A DNA stretch of 41,478 bases from JACKCP01 sp034007295 (GTDB lineage: Bacteria; Desulfobacterota; Desulfobacteria; Desulfobacterales; JACKCP01): positions 1 to 41,478 of the forward strand of contig JAVERC010000031.1 in NCBI GenBank assembly GCA_034007295.1, written 5' to 3'. The stretch's first letter is position 1. Each line of letters begins with the position of its first letter. Shown piece by piece: positions 1 to 8,365 of the stretch. The notes under the pieces were generated by a model, which made no database searches, was not told the DNA's origin, and saw nothing but the letters and a program-made list of their open reading frames with translations. Both the position numbers and the translations under genes were made by a program.

Positions 1-31
1 GAATGAGGGATATTGTAAAAGAGTAAAATAA

Positions 32-78
32 AAAAAGCATGCTTTGAATAAATTTGTATCAGGGTGTGCTTTTTTTAT
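32..78 (-). terminator. Possible terminator of the oxidoreductase operon
   Basis: A 9-bp inverted repeat (AAAAAAGCA and TGCTTTTTT) closes a loop of about 29 nt just downstream of the leftward operon that ends at 86. Read on the minus strand the second arm gives a T run. The stem is AT-rich and the loop long, so this is a weak terminator call. Confidence 0.4.
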
Positions 79-85
79 TACATTT

Positions 86-1366
86 TCAAACTAAGGGTTT
101 TGTTACATTTTCAGAGCGGTGATAACAATAGCCAATAGACTCACTAATACCTCTGTCTTCAGGATAATAATATGAAGTATCAGCTATCCAAAGACCCTTT
201 ATTGGTATTTTTGCATCGGGTAAATTTTCTAAAAAATTGGGCTCACATACTGGCTGAGAAAAATGATATCTATGAACTTTTACAGCCTTTATATCGCTGT
301 CTTTCAAAGAAGGATTTATTTCTTTAAAATACTTTAATGCTTTTTGCTTAAAAATATCATCACTATCATTGAATTTAGAATTTGACAAAGGCATATAATA
401 TGGAACATAAGCAATGTGCCCGAATTGAGGATTTAAATTGCCATATTCAATTATTCCAGGAATATCCATATCACCATCATTTATATTAAGCCAAAAATTA
501 TCTGTTATTGGTTTTTTTAGTTTTGCTATTACACAAATACATCCAATATTTTTTATTGAGCTAAATTTTTTTTGTATTTCTTCTGGCAAATCTGGTGCTA
601 TTTTAGATGCTAAGGGAAGGGGAATAGTTGATATGACCTTTTTATATTCTTCAAAAATATTTTTTGACTCTAAACCTATTACTTCATCACCATTCATCAC
701 TATTTTATCTACAGGGGAGCTTAACCTGAATTCTCCCCCATTTGATTCAACATATTCTTTTATAGCATTAAGTAAAACCTTTGACCCACCTTTAAGATAA
801 CCAAGTTTTTTTGATCGCCCAGCCCGCCTTATTCTACTCCATATCCATGGTGCGGAAAGATTTTGAGTATATTCATAAAATTTTAGTTCAAAAAGATTTT
901 TCCACAATATTTCATAAGCTTCTTTTCCAACCCATTTTTTTATCCAGGAAACAGCATTGTACTTTTCTAACTGTTTCCAATTATTTCTTTTTATAGAAAA
1001 ATATGCATGCAGTCCATACCGGATCTTTGACAAAAAATTAATGCCATCAAATTTCAAAAGGGCAATTGCAGAACCCCAGGGTTGAAGCTTCTTGTTATAC
1101 CAATATCCCATTTTAGCATCTACCCATTTAAGTTTATGGTACAAATCAAGCTCTTTTAAAATATCAAAAAAAGCCTGATCAGATTCACAATGAAAATGAT
1201 AATAACGCTCTATTTCAATCCCATCAAAATCAAATGAAGCAGTCATACCGCCTATTCGATTATCAGCTTCATAAACAACTGGCTCAAAGCCTTCCTTCAC
1301 AAGTTGAAACGCTGCAGCAAGCCCCATTGGGCCAGCTCCGATTACAGCTATTTTTTTTATATTCAT
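86..1366 (-). CDS. FAD-dependent amine-oxidase-type oxidoreductase
   Basis: About 426 aa. The N-terminus holds a dinucleotide-binding Rossmann fold (GAGPMGLAAAF near residues 10-20, then the acidic end of strand beta-2 and NRIGG), typical of the NAD(P)-binding/amine oxidase superfamily that includes protoporphyrinogen oxidase and UDP-galactopyranose mutase relatives. The C-terminal ADTSYYYPEDRGISESI resembles the second FAD-contact segment of that family. ATG at 1366 overlaps the TGA of the upstream epimerase (TGATG), with GGAG just before it; a TTG one codon upstream is also possible. It is the last gene of a three-gene leftward operon with an epimerase and a UbiA prenyltransferase, so a role in making or modifying a lipid-linked sugar or cell-envelope glycan is inferred. 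Substrate cannot be read from the sequence. Confidence 0.8.
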   Translation of the reverse strand: MNIKKIAVIGAGPMGLAAAFQLVKEGFEPVVYEADNRIGGMTASFDFDGIEIERYYHFHCESDQAFFDILKELDLYHKLKWVDAKMGYWYNKKLQPWGSAIALLKFDGINFLSKIRYGLHAYFSIKRNNWKQLEKYNAVSWIKKWVGKEAYEILWKNLFELKFYEYTQNLSAPWIWSRIRRAGRSKKLGYLKGGSKVLLNAIKEYVESNGGEFRLSSPVDKIVMNGDEVIGLESKNIFEEYKKVISTIPLPLASKIAPDLPEEIQKKFSSIKNIGCICVIAKLKKPITDNFWLNINDGDMDIPGIIEYGNLNPQFGHIAYVPYYMPLSNSKFNDSDDIFKQKALKYFKEINPSLKDSDIKAVKVHRYHFSQPVCEPNFLENLPDAKIPIKGLWIADTSYYYPEDRGISESIGYCYHRSENVTKPLV

Positions 1367-2307
1367 CAAAACTCCAAAACATATTTACTGTATACTAAAT
1401 CATTAAATGTTTCATCCATGGCTTTATCAAAATTTGTAGATTCAACATCAAAAATATCCCACCAGGGAATCAATTCAAAATAATCATCTGTTACAAGTGC
1501 TTCTAGCTGCTGGGTTGTAAATGGGGGATTTTTACTAAAAAGTGCATAAAACCACATTAGAAAATAAAACAAACCATAAGGTATTTTCATAATAATAGTG
1601 TTAAGCTTTTTTACTTTTTTTATTGTTTTTATTATATCTATATAATCAACGTCTTCACGGCCTGTGATATTAAAAATTTTATTTTGAGGCTGTTTTTCCA
1701 TTGAACTAATTATTATACTGCAAAAGTCCTTTGCATAAAGCGGCTGTCTTAAATATTTTCCATGGCCTGGAATAGGAAAAACAGGTGTTTTTTCCATAAA
1801 TCGGCTTAACCATCCTAAGTGCTTTCTGTCAAACCAGCCAAACATCAGTGTAGGCCTTAAAACACAATGGCTTATACCTGATTCTAAAACAATTTTTTCC
1901 TGTTCTTTTTTTGTGTTTGTATAAAAGTCATCTGCAGCAGAACATACTACAGAAGAACTTATATGTACCAAATAAGGGATTTTATTCTTTTTCATTACAT
2001 TTAAAATAAGCCTGGTCGAATCGATATTATTTTTAATAAAAGGTTCAATAGTAGGTGCACCTATTTGGGCCTGAAGCATAATAACAACCTCTCCATCCTT
2101 AAACTCATCTTCCCATTGACCTGTTTTTGATACATCTGCTTCTATCACTTTTATATCTGAATGAATTTTTCTCAATACTTTTGTATTTTTTACATGTTTA
2201 TCCAAAGCTACAATATTTGAATATCCTCTCTTTTTTAACTGAATGATTAAATTTTGACCTACAAGGCCGGCAGCACCTGGGATTATTATTTTACTATTGA
2301 AATTCAA
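1366..2307 (-). CDS. NAD-dependent epimerase/dehydratase (extended SDR)
   Basis: 313 aa. The N-terminal GAAGLVGQNL is the glycine-rich NAD-binding motif of extended short-chain dehydrogenases, followed by D37 at the end of strand beta-2. A segment around HISSSVVCSAADDFYTNTK offers the expected Ser but the catalytic YxxxK is not a clean match (Y-T-N-T-K), so activity may differ from classical epimerases. Start is TTG at 2307, chosen because AAAGGAGG lies 8-9 nt upstream inside the end of the prenyltransferase gene; spacing between the two genes is one base, so translation is likely coupled. It works with the neighbouring prenyltransferase and FAD oxidoreductase, by inference on a sugar nucleotide or prenyl-linked sugar. 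Confidence 0.75.
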   Translation of the reverse strand: MNFNSKIIIPGAAGLVGQNLIIQLKKRGYSNIVALDKHVKNTKVLRKIHSDIKVIEADVSKTGQWEDEFKDGEVVIMLQAQIGAPTIEPFIKNNIDSTRLILNVMKKNKIPYLVHISSSVVCSAADDFYTNTKKEQEKIVLESGISHCVLRPTLMFGWFDRKHLGWLSRFMEKTPVFPIPGHGKYLRQPLYAKDFCSIIISSMEKQPQNKIFNITGREDVDYIDIIKTIKKVKKLNTIIMKIPYGLFYFLMWFYALFSKNPPFTTQQLEALVTDDYFELIPWWDIFDVESTNFDKAMDETFNDLVYSKYVLEF

Positions 2308-2308
2308 A

Positions 2309-3165
2309 TCAAAATCCTCCTTTTACTATTACAACAAAGCTAACAAGCCAGATAATTATGGTAAGCTGCAAAAATCTGTCTTTTAAAATTGTTTTGCTGG
2401 GACTACCACTATTTTGCTCCACAAAAGTCAACTGCATGTAACGAATAATTCCAAGTATCACAAAAATAGAGGTTAAATATAAATATTGTGTCTGAAACTT
2501 TTTGATAACATCTTCACTCACAGTATATAGAATATAAGATACGGCAATGACTCCTGCCATAAAAACCATTACAGCATTTACAAATTCCAGATTATATCCA
2601 TCAATACTTTTCCTAGTTTTTTTACCCACTGAAGCTAAAATAACGTCATCTCTTCTTTTAGCCACGGCTAAAAATAATGCTAAAAGAAAAGTTATTATTA
2701 TAATCCACATCGAAAGCTGGTTATTAATAACAGAGGCTCCGGCAAAAAGCCTAAGCACAAACCCAACAGCAATAATAAAAATATCTACAATTGTTATGTG
2801 TTTAAGTTTTAATGAATATGCAATATTTAGTATAAAGTATGTTAATAAAACACAAAAAAGATAAATGTTAAAAAATCCTGCACATGTAAAAGATATAGAT
2901 GAAAGGAAAAAAATTAATAATCTAGCTTCCTTTTTTGAAACTTTACCACTTGCAATAGGCCTATATTTTTTAGTTGGATGGTTTCTGTCCTCATGAAAAT
3001 CCATTAAATCATTAAAAACATATACGCTGCTTGCAACAGCTGAAAATAAAATAAATGCTATAATTGTAGCTAATATGTCTTGCAAAAAAAACTAAATGAA
3101 AAAAAAAGAGGTGCAAAAATAAATAAATTTTTTATGTATTGATGTATTCTCAAAAGTTCTATCAA
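2309..3165 (-). pseudogene. UbiA prenyltransferase (DPPR-synthase-like), frame broken at a T tract
   Basis: The main frame from 3085 encodes 258 aa of a polytopic UbiA-family prenyltransferase with the NDLMDFHEDRNHPTKKYRPI active-site segment, the version seen in decaprenyl-phosphate phosphoribosyltransferases, and about seven hydrophobic helices. The missing N-terminus is present upstream in another frame: from a TTG at 3165 (AAGG about 10 nt before it) the DNA encodes LLRIHQYIKNLFIFAPLFFS, the usual start of this family. That frame stops after CKTY, while adding one T to the T8 (or T9) run at 3084-3109 joins both parts seamlessly. So the gene is either a real frameshift, a slippage-controlled switch, or a sequencing indel. 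It heads the leftward operon with the epimerase and oxidoreductase. Expected reaction: transfer of a prenyl-phosphate acceptor onto a phosphosugar at the inner membrane. Confidence 0.75.
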
Positions 3166-3308
3166 ATTTTTCTCAACCTTATTTTAAAAATAGCTGGCCA
3201 GATCAAATAAATTCAAAGTTTAAATTTAAAATAGTGAACTATTTTCATAGTTATTAAATGTCAAGAAAATTTATATATAAAAAATTAATCATATTTAACA
3301 AGGTATAC

Positions 3309-3336
3309 TTGAAAATATGCCTAATTAGTGTAAAAT
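3309..3336 (+). promoter_or_regulatory. Candidate sigma70-type promoter of hpt
   Basis: TTGAAA at 3309-3314, a 16-bp spacer and TAAAAT at 3331-3336 give five of six matches in both boxes. It would start RNA near 3343 and leave a leader of about 120 nt before hpt. The leader holds a 9-bp inverted repeat (3352-3360 with 3404-3412). Confidence 0.5.
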
Positions 3337-3351
3337 AGTCTGATGATAAGG

Positions 3352-3412
3352 TTTTGGATTGACATTAAACATTGTTTATGTCTAGTTATTATCCTGATTT
3401 GCAAATCCAAAA
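3352..3412 (+). other. Inverted repeat in the hpt leader
   Basis: TTTTGGATT (3352-3360) and AATCCAAAA (3404-3412) can pair as a 9-bp stem around a 43-nt loop in the hpt 5' leader. No known purine riboswitch core was recognised, so regulation is only a possibility. The rest of 3166-3463 shows nothing else clear. Confidence 0.3.
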
Positions 3413-3466
3413 TTTTAAATCTTCAAGCAAATTTTAAGTAAATAAAGGGAGTTAGATACTAATTTG

Positions 3467-3985
3467 ATGCCTGAACTTGTTTTAGTATTAAATGAAAAAG
3501 AAATTGAAAAAAAAGTTTCCTTGATGGCAGATAAAATTTCAAAGGACTATTTAAATAAAAATCTTGTTGTAATAGGAATTTTAAAAGGGTCTTTCATATT
3601 TATGGCAGATCTTGTAAGAAAATTATCCATTCCATGCGAAATTGATTTTATAGGTGCATCAAGCTACGGTTTTGAAGATAAATCATCAGGCACTATAAAA
3701 ATTACAAAAGATATAAATATTGATATTAAAGATAAACATATTCTTTTAGTTGAAGATATAATAGATACAGGGCTTACCCTTAAACATCTCAAGCATTACT
3801 TAAAAGGCTCTGGAGCTGCTGAAATAAAAGTTTGTACTCTTTTAGACAAACATGAAAGAAGAAAGCTTGAAGTAGAAATTGATTATACATGTCACAGAAT
3901 AGATGAAGGTTTCATTGTAGGATACGGGATAGACTACGCCGAAAAATACAGAAATCTTCCAGCAATATATCACATTAAAACTTAA
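3467..3985 (+). CDS. hpt: Hypoxanthine phosphoribosyltransferase
   Basis: 172 aa, normal length for the family. The PRPP-binding loop VEDIIDTGLTL is clear, as is the early GILKGSFIFMADL segment that forms the flexible-loop/pyrophosphate contact region. It salvages hypoxanthine (and usually guanine) with PRPP to IMP/GMP in the cytoplasm. ATG at 3467 is preferred over the TTG directly before it; AAAGGGAG lies about 15 nt upstream, a little far. A candidate promoter and a leader hairpin lie upstream, and the zinc-ribbon membrane-protein gene follows after 12 nt, so the two are probably cotranscribed. Other purine genes (PurD-PurE fusion, purA) lie in the window but not in this operon. Confidence 0.93.
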   Translation: MPELVLVLNEKEIEKKVSLMADKISKDYLNKNLVVIGILKGSFIFMADLVRKLSIPCEIDFIGASSYGFEDKSSGTIKITKDINIDIKDKHILLVEDIIDTGLTLKHLKHYLKGSGAAEIKVCTLLDKHERRKLEVEIDYTCHRIDEGFIVGYGIDYAEKYRNLPAIYHIKT

Positions 3986-3997
3986 TCGGAGAGGCTT

Positions 3998-6900
3998 ATG
4001 AGGATTGTAACCTGTGAAGCCTGTCAGACCAGATACAAACTTCCGGCTGACAAAATCAAGAGTACAGGTACAAAGGTTAAATGTTCAGAATGTGGCAACA
4101 TTTTTACAGTATTTCCTGAAATACTGCCCGAAGAAAAACAAGAAGAAGATATATTTGAAGAAAACTTGTTCGGGGAAGATGAAGCTGATTCAGAAAATTT
4201 TGAAAATTCAGATAAAAATTCAGACTCTTTATTTGATGATGACCTTGATCTTGATTTTAACAGTGAAGAATTAAATGGTTCTGATGATGAGCTTGAATTT
4301 TCACTTGATGAAGACGATAATAAAGAAATTAATTTTAATGATGATTTTCTTTCTGAAAATAAAGCTGCAACAGAGTTTGAAACAAATGAAATCTTTGATG
4401 ATGACTTTATTGATATAGAAGAAATTGAAAAAGGCACAGAAGAAATTGTCCAATCCTCAGAGGATAACAATATTCTTTTTGAAAACCAAGACAAAGCATC
4501 TCAATCAGAGAATTCTTTGGATATTCCTTTTGAAAATCATGAAGAAAATAAAATTGACAATTTTTTAGACGAAAAAGTTAAAATTGAAGAAGGTACTTTA
4601 TTTGAAAATTTTTCAGAGCCAGACGAAAAAGAAATTTCAGATAAATACTCGGAAGAATTGAGCTTGGGAAATGTAGATTTTGAAGATTTTTCAGATGAGG
4701 ATAGAAATATTTCACTTAATCTTAACGACTCACAAAAATTCAAAAATGAAGATAATATTTCTCATGATTTTAATGAAAGCTCCAATGACAATTTAGAACT
4801 TAATCTTGATGAAGAATCTGAATTTTCACTTGATTTTGATGACCAGGAATCAAAGTCTGAAGATGACATAGCTCTTGATTTCAATGAAAGCTCCAATGAC
4901 AATTTAGAACTTAATCTTGATGAAGAATCTGAACTTTCACTTGATTTTGATGACCAGGAATCAAAGTCTGAAGATGACATAGCTCTTGATTTCAATGAAA
5001 GCTCCAATGACAATTTAGAACTTAATCTTGATGAAGAATCTGAATTTTCACTTGATTTTGATGACCAGGAATCAAAGTCTGAAGATGACATAGCTCTTGA
5101 TTTCAATGAAAGCTCCAATGACAATTTAGAACTTAATCTTGATGAAGAATCTGAATTTTCACTTGATTTTGATGACCAGGAATTAAAGCCTGAAGATGAC
5201 ATAGCTCTTGATTTCAATGAAAGCTCCAACGACAATTTAGAACTTAGTCTTGATGAAGAATCTGAATTTTCACTTGATTTTGATGACCAGGAATTAAAGT
5301 CTGAAGATAACATAGCTCTTGATTTCAATGAAAGCTCCAATGACAATTTAGAACTTAGTCTTGATGAAGAATCTGAACTTTCACTTGATTTTGATGACCA
5401 GGAATTAAAGCCTGAAGATGACATAGCTCTTGATTTCAATGAAAGCTCCAATGACAATTTAGAACTTAATCTTGATGAAGAATCTGAACTTTCACTTGAT
5501 TTTGATGACCAGGAATTAAAGCCTGAAGATGACATAGCTCTTGATTTCAATGAAAGCTCCAATGACAATTTAGAACTTAGTCTTGATGAAGAATCTGAAC
5601 TTTCACTTGATTTTGATGACCAGGAATTAAAGCCTGAAGATGACAATTTAGAACTTAATCTTGATGAAGAATCTGAACTTTCACTTGATTTTGATGAAGA
5701 CCTTCCTGAAAGCCTTGAAATGAATCCTCAAGAAGAAGACTCATATGAACTTTCACTAGACCTTATTGAAGAAGAGGATTCAGAAACTATTGACCATGAG
5801 CTTAGATCATTTGAAGATGAACTTGGCTTATCTATAGATATAGAAAAAGAGCCATCAGATAAAGAAGAGCAGCTTTTAAAGCCATCACTAGAGAATGATC
5901 TATCCTTTGAAATTGAAGATGAAGAAGAACTTGATCTTGATATTGATATAGACATGGAGACAAAGTCTAAAAAATTTACTGATGATTTAAAAGAGGAAGA
6001 ATTAAATCTTGACCTTGATCTAACAGGCGAAGCAGACATATTCGGTTCTGAGACAGAAAAAGAGCTTGATCTTGATATTGACAGTTTTGACGATTCAGAA
6101 GAAAGCCTAGATCTTGATATTGAAGGAGAAGATGAAGATTCAATGCTACTGAATCTAGATCTTGATCCAGATGAAGAAAAGCTTGAGCTAGAAAATCTTT
6201 CAGATTTGGATGAAGAAGAATTTGAACAGATTTCCCTTGATTTAAATTCTGATAAAACAGAAGAGGAACAGGATATTGAAATAAGCTTAGATGTGGATTC
6301 AGAAGACGAAGAAGAAACAGACAATCAAGAAACATTAGATAATTTTTATGAAACTGAAGAAGTCCCTTCTATAGCTAATAAAGACGAAGAAATTTCACCC
6401 CAGCTTTCTGATGCAGAAATAGCAGCATCACTTACAGAAGAGCCAAATGAAGAAGAAAATAAAGAACCTGAAAAAAAATCCGGCAGTGGTATTTTTAAAT
6501 TTATAATTTTAATTATTATAATTCTAAGTGCAGCATTTGGGGGCTTATTTTATCTAACAACCCAAACAGATATGCTTAATAATATTCCAATCAATCTTCC
6601 ATGGATAAATCAAAAAGATCAAAAACCAGAAATTATTGACCCTGGTAATCTAAAAATCAGTACTACTGTAAATGAACCCAGATTTATTCAATCAGACAAA
6701 CTTGGTTATTTAATGATTCTTAGTGGAGAAGTAAAAAATAATTACCCCAATCCGGTTAGCAAAATAAAACTCAAAGCCGAATTATTATTCCAGGATAAAA
6801 AGATTGCTGCTAAAAAGCAATTTTATGCAGGGAATGAACTCTCAGACCTGAAATTAAAAACAATGTCAGCTCAAGATATCGATGCAGAACTTAATAAACC

Positions 6901-7036
6901 AAACGGCGACAATAACATTAATGCAAAAGTAAATTCTGGTAAATCAATACCTTTTATGACTATATTTTCTAATTTACCTGAAAACATTGCTGAAGTTTCC
7001 GTAGAAGTAATTAGTTCACAGGAGAATTTGAACTAA
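3998..7036 (+). CDS. Giant acidic-repeat zinc-ribbon membrane protein (MJ0042 + DUF3426)
   Basis: 1012 aa. An N-terminal MJ0042-type zinc ribbon has C6, C9, C29 and C32. Residues about 40-825 are a very acidic, D/E/S/L-rich, probably disordered region that includes eight near-perfect 37-residue repeats plus a partial one (about residues 251-565). One transmembrane helix (about 831-850, FKFIILIIIILSAAFGGLFY) leads to a C-terminal domain of about 160 aa that matches DUF3426 in position and character. The ribbon and acidic region should be cytoplasmic and DUF3426 periplasmic. A GGAGAGG site precedes the ATG. MJ0042/DUF3426 proteins are common in proteobacteria with no settled function; the long acidic insert is unusual. 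Apparent long reading frames on the opposite strand are an artefact of the repeats. Confidence 0.8.
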   Translation: MRIVTCEACQTRYKLPADKIKSTGTKVKCSECGNIFTVFPEILPEEKQEEDIFEENLFGEDEADSENFENSDKNSDSLFDDDLDLDFNSEELNGSDDELEFSLDEDDNKEINFNDDFLSENKAATEFETNEIFDDDFIDIEEIEKGTEEIVQSSEDNNILFENQDKASQSENSLDIPFENHEENKIDNFLDEKVKIEEGTLFENFSEPDEKEISDKYSEELSLGNVDFEDFSDEDRNISLNLNDSQKFKNEDNISHDFNESSNDNLELNLDEESEFSLDFDDQESKSEDDIALDFNESSNDNLELNLDEESELSLDFDDQESKSEDDIALDFNESSNDNLELNLDEESEFSLDFDDQESKSEDDIALDFNESSNDNLELNLDEESEFSLDFDDQELKPEDDIALDFNESSNDNLELSLDEESEFSLDFDDQELKSEDNIALDFNESSNDNLELSLDEESELSLDFDDQELKPEDDIALDFNESSNDNLELNLDEESELSLDFDDQELKPEDDIALDFNESSNDNLELSLDEESELSLDFDDQELKPEDDNLELNLDEESELSLDFDEDLPESLEMNPQEEDSYELSLDLIEEEDSETIDHELRSFEDELGLSIDIEKEPSDKEEQLLKPSLENDLSFEIEDEEELDLDIDIDMETKSKKFTDDLKEEELNLDLDLTGEADIFGSETEKELDLDIDSFDDSEESLDLDIEGEDEDSMLLNLDLDPDEEKLELENLSDLDEEEFEQISLDLNSDKTEEEQDIEISLDVDSEDEEETDNQETLDNFYETEEVPSIANKDEEISPQLSDAEIAASLTEEPNEEENKEPEKKSGSGIFKFIILIIIILSAAFGGLFYLTTQTDMLNNIPINLPWINQKDQKPEIIDPGNLKISTTVNEPRFIQSDKLGYLMILSGEVKNNYPNPVSKIKLKAELLFQDKKIAAKKQFYAGNELSDLKLKTMSAQDIDAELNKPNGDNNINAKVNSGKSIPFMTIFSNLPENIAEVSVEVISSQENLN
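4748..5635 (+). repeat. Eight tandem 111-bp coding repeats
   Basis: Eight units of exactly 111 bp (37 codons) begin with codons for ED(D/N)IALDFNESSNDN, followed by a ninth partial unit from 5636 to about 5695. Units differ by a few substitutions only (F/L, N/S, S/P and S/L swaps), so the array is recent or homogenised by recombination. Each unit encodes 12-14 acidic residues. Confidence 0.95.
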
Positions 7037-7096
7037 TTATTAAAAAGTACTTGACCTTTTTATAATAAAAAGTTAATTAGCTTTTGTTTTCAAAAA

Positions 7097-7173
7097 GGCG
7101 ATGTAGCTCAGTAGGTCAGAGCATACGGCTCATATCCGTAGTGTCCGGGGTTCAAATCCCTGCATCGCCACCA
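7097..7173 (+). tRNA. tRNA-Met (CAT), elongator type
   Basis: A full cloverleaf: acceptor GGCGATG pairs with CATCGCC, discriminator A, encoded CCA. The anticodon stem TACGG/CCGTA encloses CTCATAT, anticodon CAT. G1-C72 is paired and the anticodon stem lacks the three G-C pairs of initiators, so this is elongator Met; a lysidine-modified tRNA-Ile cannot be fully excluded. Confidence 0.93.
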
Positions 7174-7184
7174 TAAAAAAAATA

Positions 7185-7219
7185 AGCCCTCTGTTCTAAA
7201 TAAACGGAGGGCTTTTTTA
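7185..7219 (+). terminator. Rho-independent terminator after tRNA-Met
   Basis: AGCCCTC (7185-7191) pairs with GAGGGCT (7207-7213), followed by a T run. It ends the tRNA-Met transcript. Confidence 0.85.
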
Positions 7220-7379
7220 ATATTTAATCTCATAAAGTTCTTTTTCAAATATTTTTCCAATTCCCAAAATTTTGTTATTTTTTTTAAGTTCCAAAACATT
7301 AAACTTTTATGTTTAATTCAATCTTTTTTTAGATTATGTTATTATCAAAATTTTAACTATCATAATTAAAGAGATATTA

Positions 7380-7760
7380 ATGATAAAAGCATTTCAAATT
7401 ATTGCAGAACAAAGAATTCTTGAAGCTCAAAAAAAAGGATTTTTTGATAATTTTAAAGGTAAAGGGAAACCTCTAGAAACAGATAACCAAAATATTGCTC
7501 ATGAACTTAGAATGGCTTACAAAATACTAAAAAATTCAGGCTGTCTTCCTCCTGAAATAGAACTAAAACAAGAAATAAACAAAACAGAACAGCTTTTAAA
7601 AGGGCTCAAGCAGGAAAGTGAAATTATAAAAACCCAAGATAAACTTAATTTTCTTATAAAAAAATATAATATTAATTATGGTTTTTCAGTACTAAATGAA
7701 ATAAATGAAAAATATTTTCCAAAACTATCAAAACTAACAAATAAAAAAGCAGATAATTAA
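7380..7760 (+). CDS. DUF1992 (DnaJC28-like) small protein
   Basis: 126 aa. The N-terminal half, IAEQRILEAQKKGFFDNFKG then GKPL and a helical stretch with GCLPPEIEL, is the signature of the DUF1992 domain also found in DnaJ homologue C28 and in bacterial YhdN-like proteins. The C-terminal half is a lysine/glutamate-rich helix. No catalytic motif is known for this family and function is unassigned. It opens a run of tightly packed genes (next gene after 2 nt), with no terminator seen until after the Sua5 gene, so it is probably transcribed with the SHOCT protein, ddl, purDE and Sua5. Confidence 0.8.
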   Translation: MIKAFQIIAEQRILEAQKKGFFDNFKGKGKPLETDNQNIAHELRMAYKILKNSGCLPPEIELKQEINKTEQLLKGLKQESEIIKTQDKLNFLIKKYNINYGFSVLNEINEKYFPKLSKLTNKKADN

Positions 7761-7762
7761 AA

Positions 7763-8365
7763 ATGTTATTTAAAAAAAACAAATCACAACCAAATCCTGA
7801 AAAAAATGAAAGTGTAGTAAAAAGCATTTTTATCGCTTATTCAATACTTTTATTCCATTTAATAATACTTGCTGTTTTAGGTCTTCTAGTATTATTTTTC
7901 AGGGGTGTAATAAATTATATGACATGGATTTTTCTAGGAGGACTTGTTGTTGTTGCAGCAAGTGCGTATTATTTTTTTAAAAAAATAAAAAAAGAACAAA
8001 ATACCATAAGAGAAATTTTAAAGCTGCCTGAATTTGCAGGTAAAGATATAGAAATAAGGCTTCTTGGAGGTGCAGCCTCATTTAAGGTCGGAAACAGTAA
8101 TTTTGAAAGAAATCCTAATTTAAACCCACAAAATCAATATATTCAGCTAGAAAACCCTTTTAAATCAAAAATCGAAAATCTTTCAGAATTAAGCAGACTT
8201 TATGAAAATCAGCTGATATCCAAATATGAATATGAAAAATTAAAAAAAGAACTAATAGGAAATGAATTTACAAAAAATGATGACGTTTTTGAGATAGATA
8301 ATTATTCAGAAAAAATTCAATCTAAATCTTTAAACCAAAACGGTATTAAAAATGATAAAAAATAA
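7763..8365 (+). CDS. Two-helix membrane protein with C-terminal SHOCT motif
   Basis: 200 aa. Two hydrophobic segments (about residues 22-47 and 52-71) form a hairpin anchor; a charged stretch follows, then a short-C-terminal (SHOCT) motif, LSELSRLYENQLISKYEYEKLKK, near residues 139-165. SHOCT modules are short oligomerisation-type appendages in many unrelated proteins. The gene starts 2 nt after DUF1992 and overlaps ddl by 14 nt, so translation is coupled. No specific function can be assigned. Confidence 0.7.
   Translation: MLFKKNKSQPNPEKNESVVKSIFIAYSILLFHLIILAVLGLLVLFFRGVINYMTWIFLGGLVVVAASAYYFFKKIKKEQNTIREILKLPEFAGKDIEIRLLGGAASFKVGNSNFERNPNLNPQNQYIQLENPFKSKIENLSELSRLYENQLISKYEYEKLKKELIGNEFTKNDDVFEIDNYSEKIQSKSLNQNGIKNDKK

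Noticed and set aside
3352..3412. Purine riboswitch in the hpt leader
   Set aside because: A long-range stem exists, but the conserved junction sequences of the purine aptamer were not found.
4762..6324. Long serine-rich reading frames on the minus strand
   Set aside because: They mirror the 111-bp acidic-codon repeats of the plus-strand gene; no ribosome sites and composition is a by-product of GAA/GAT codons.
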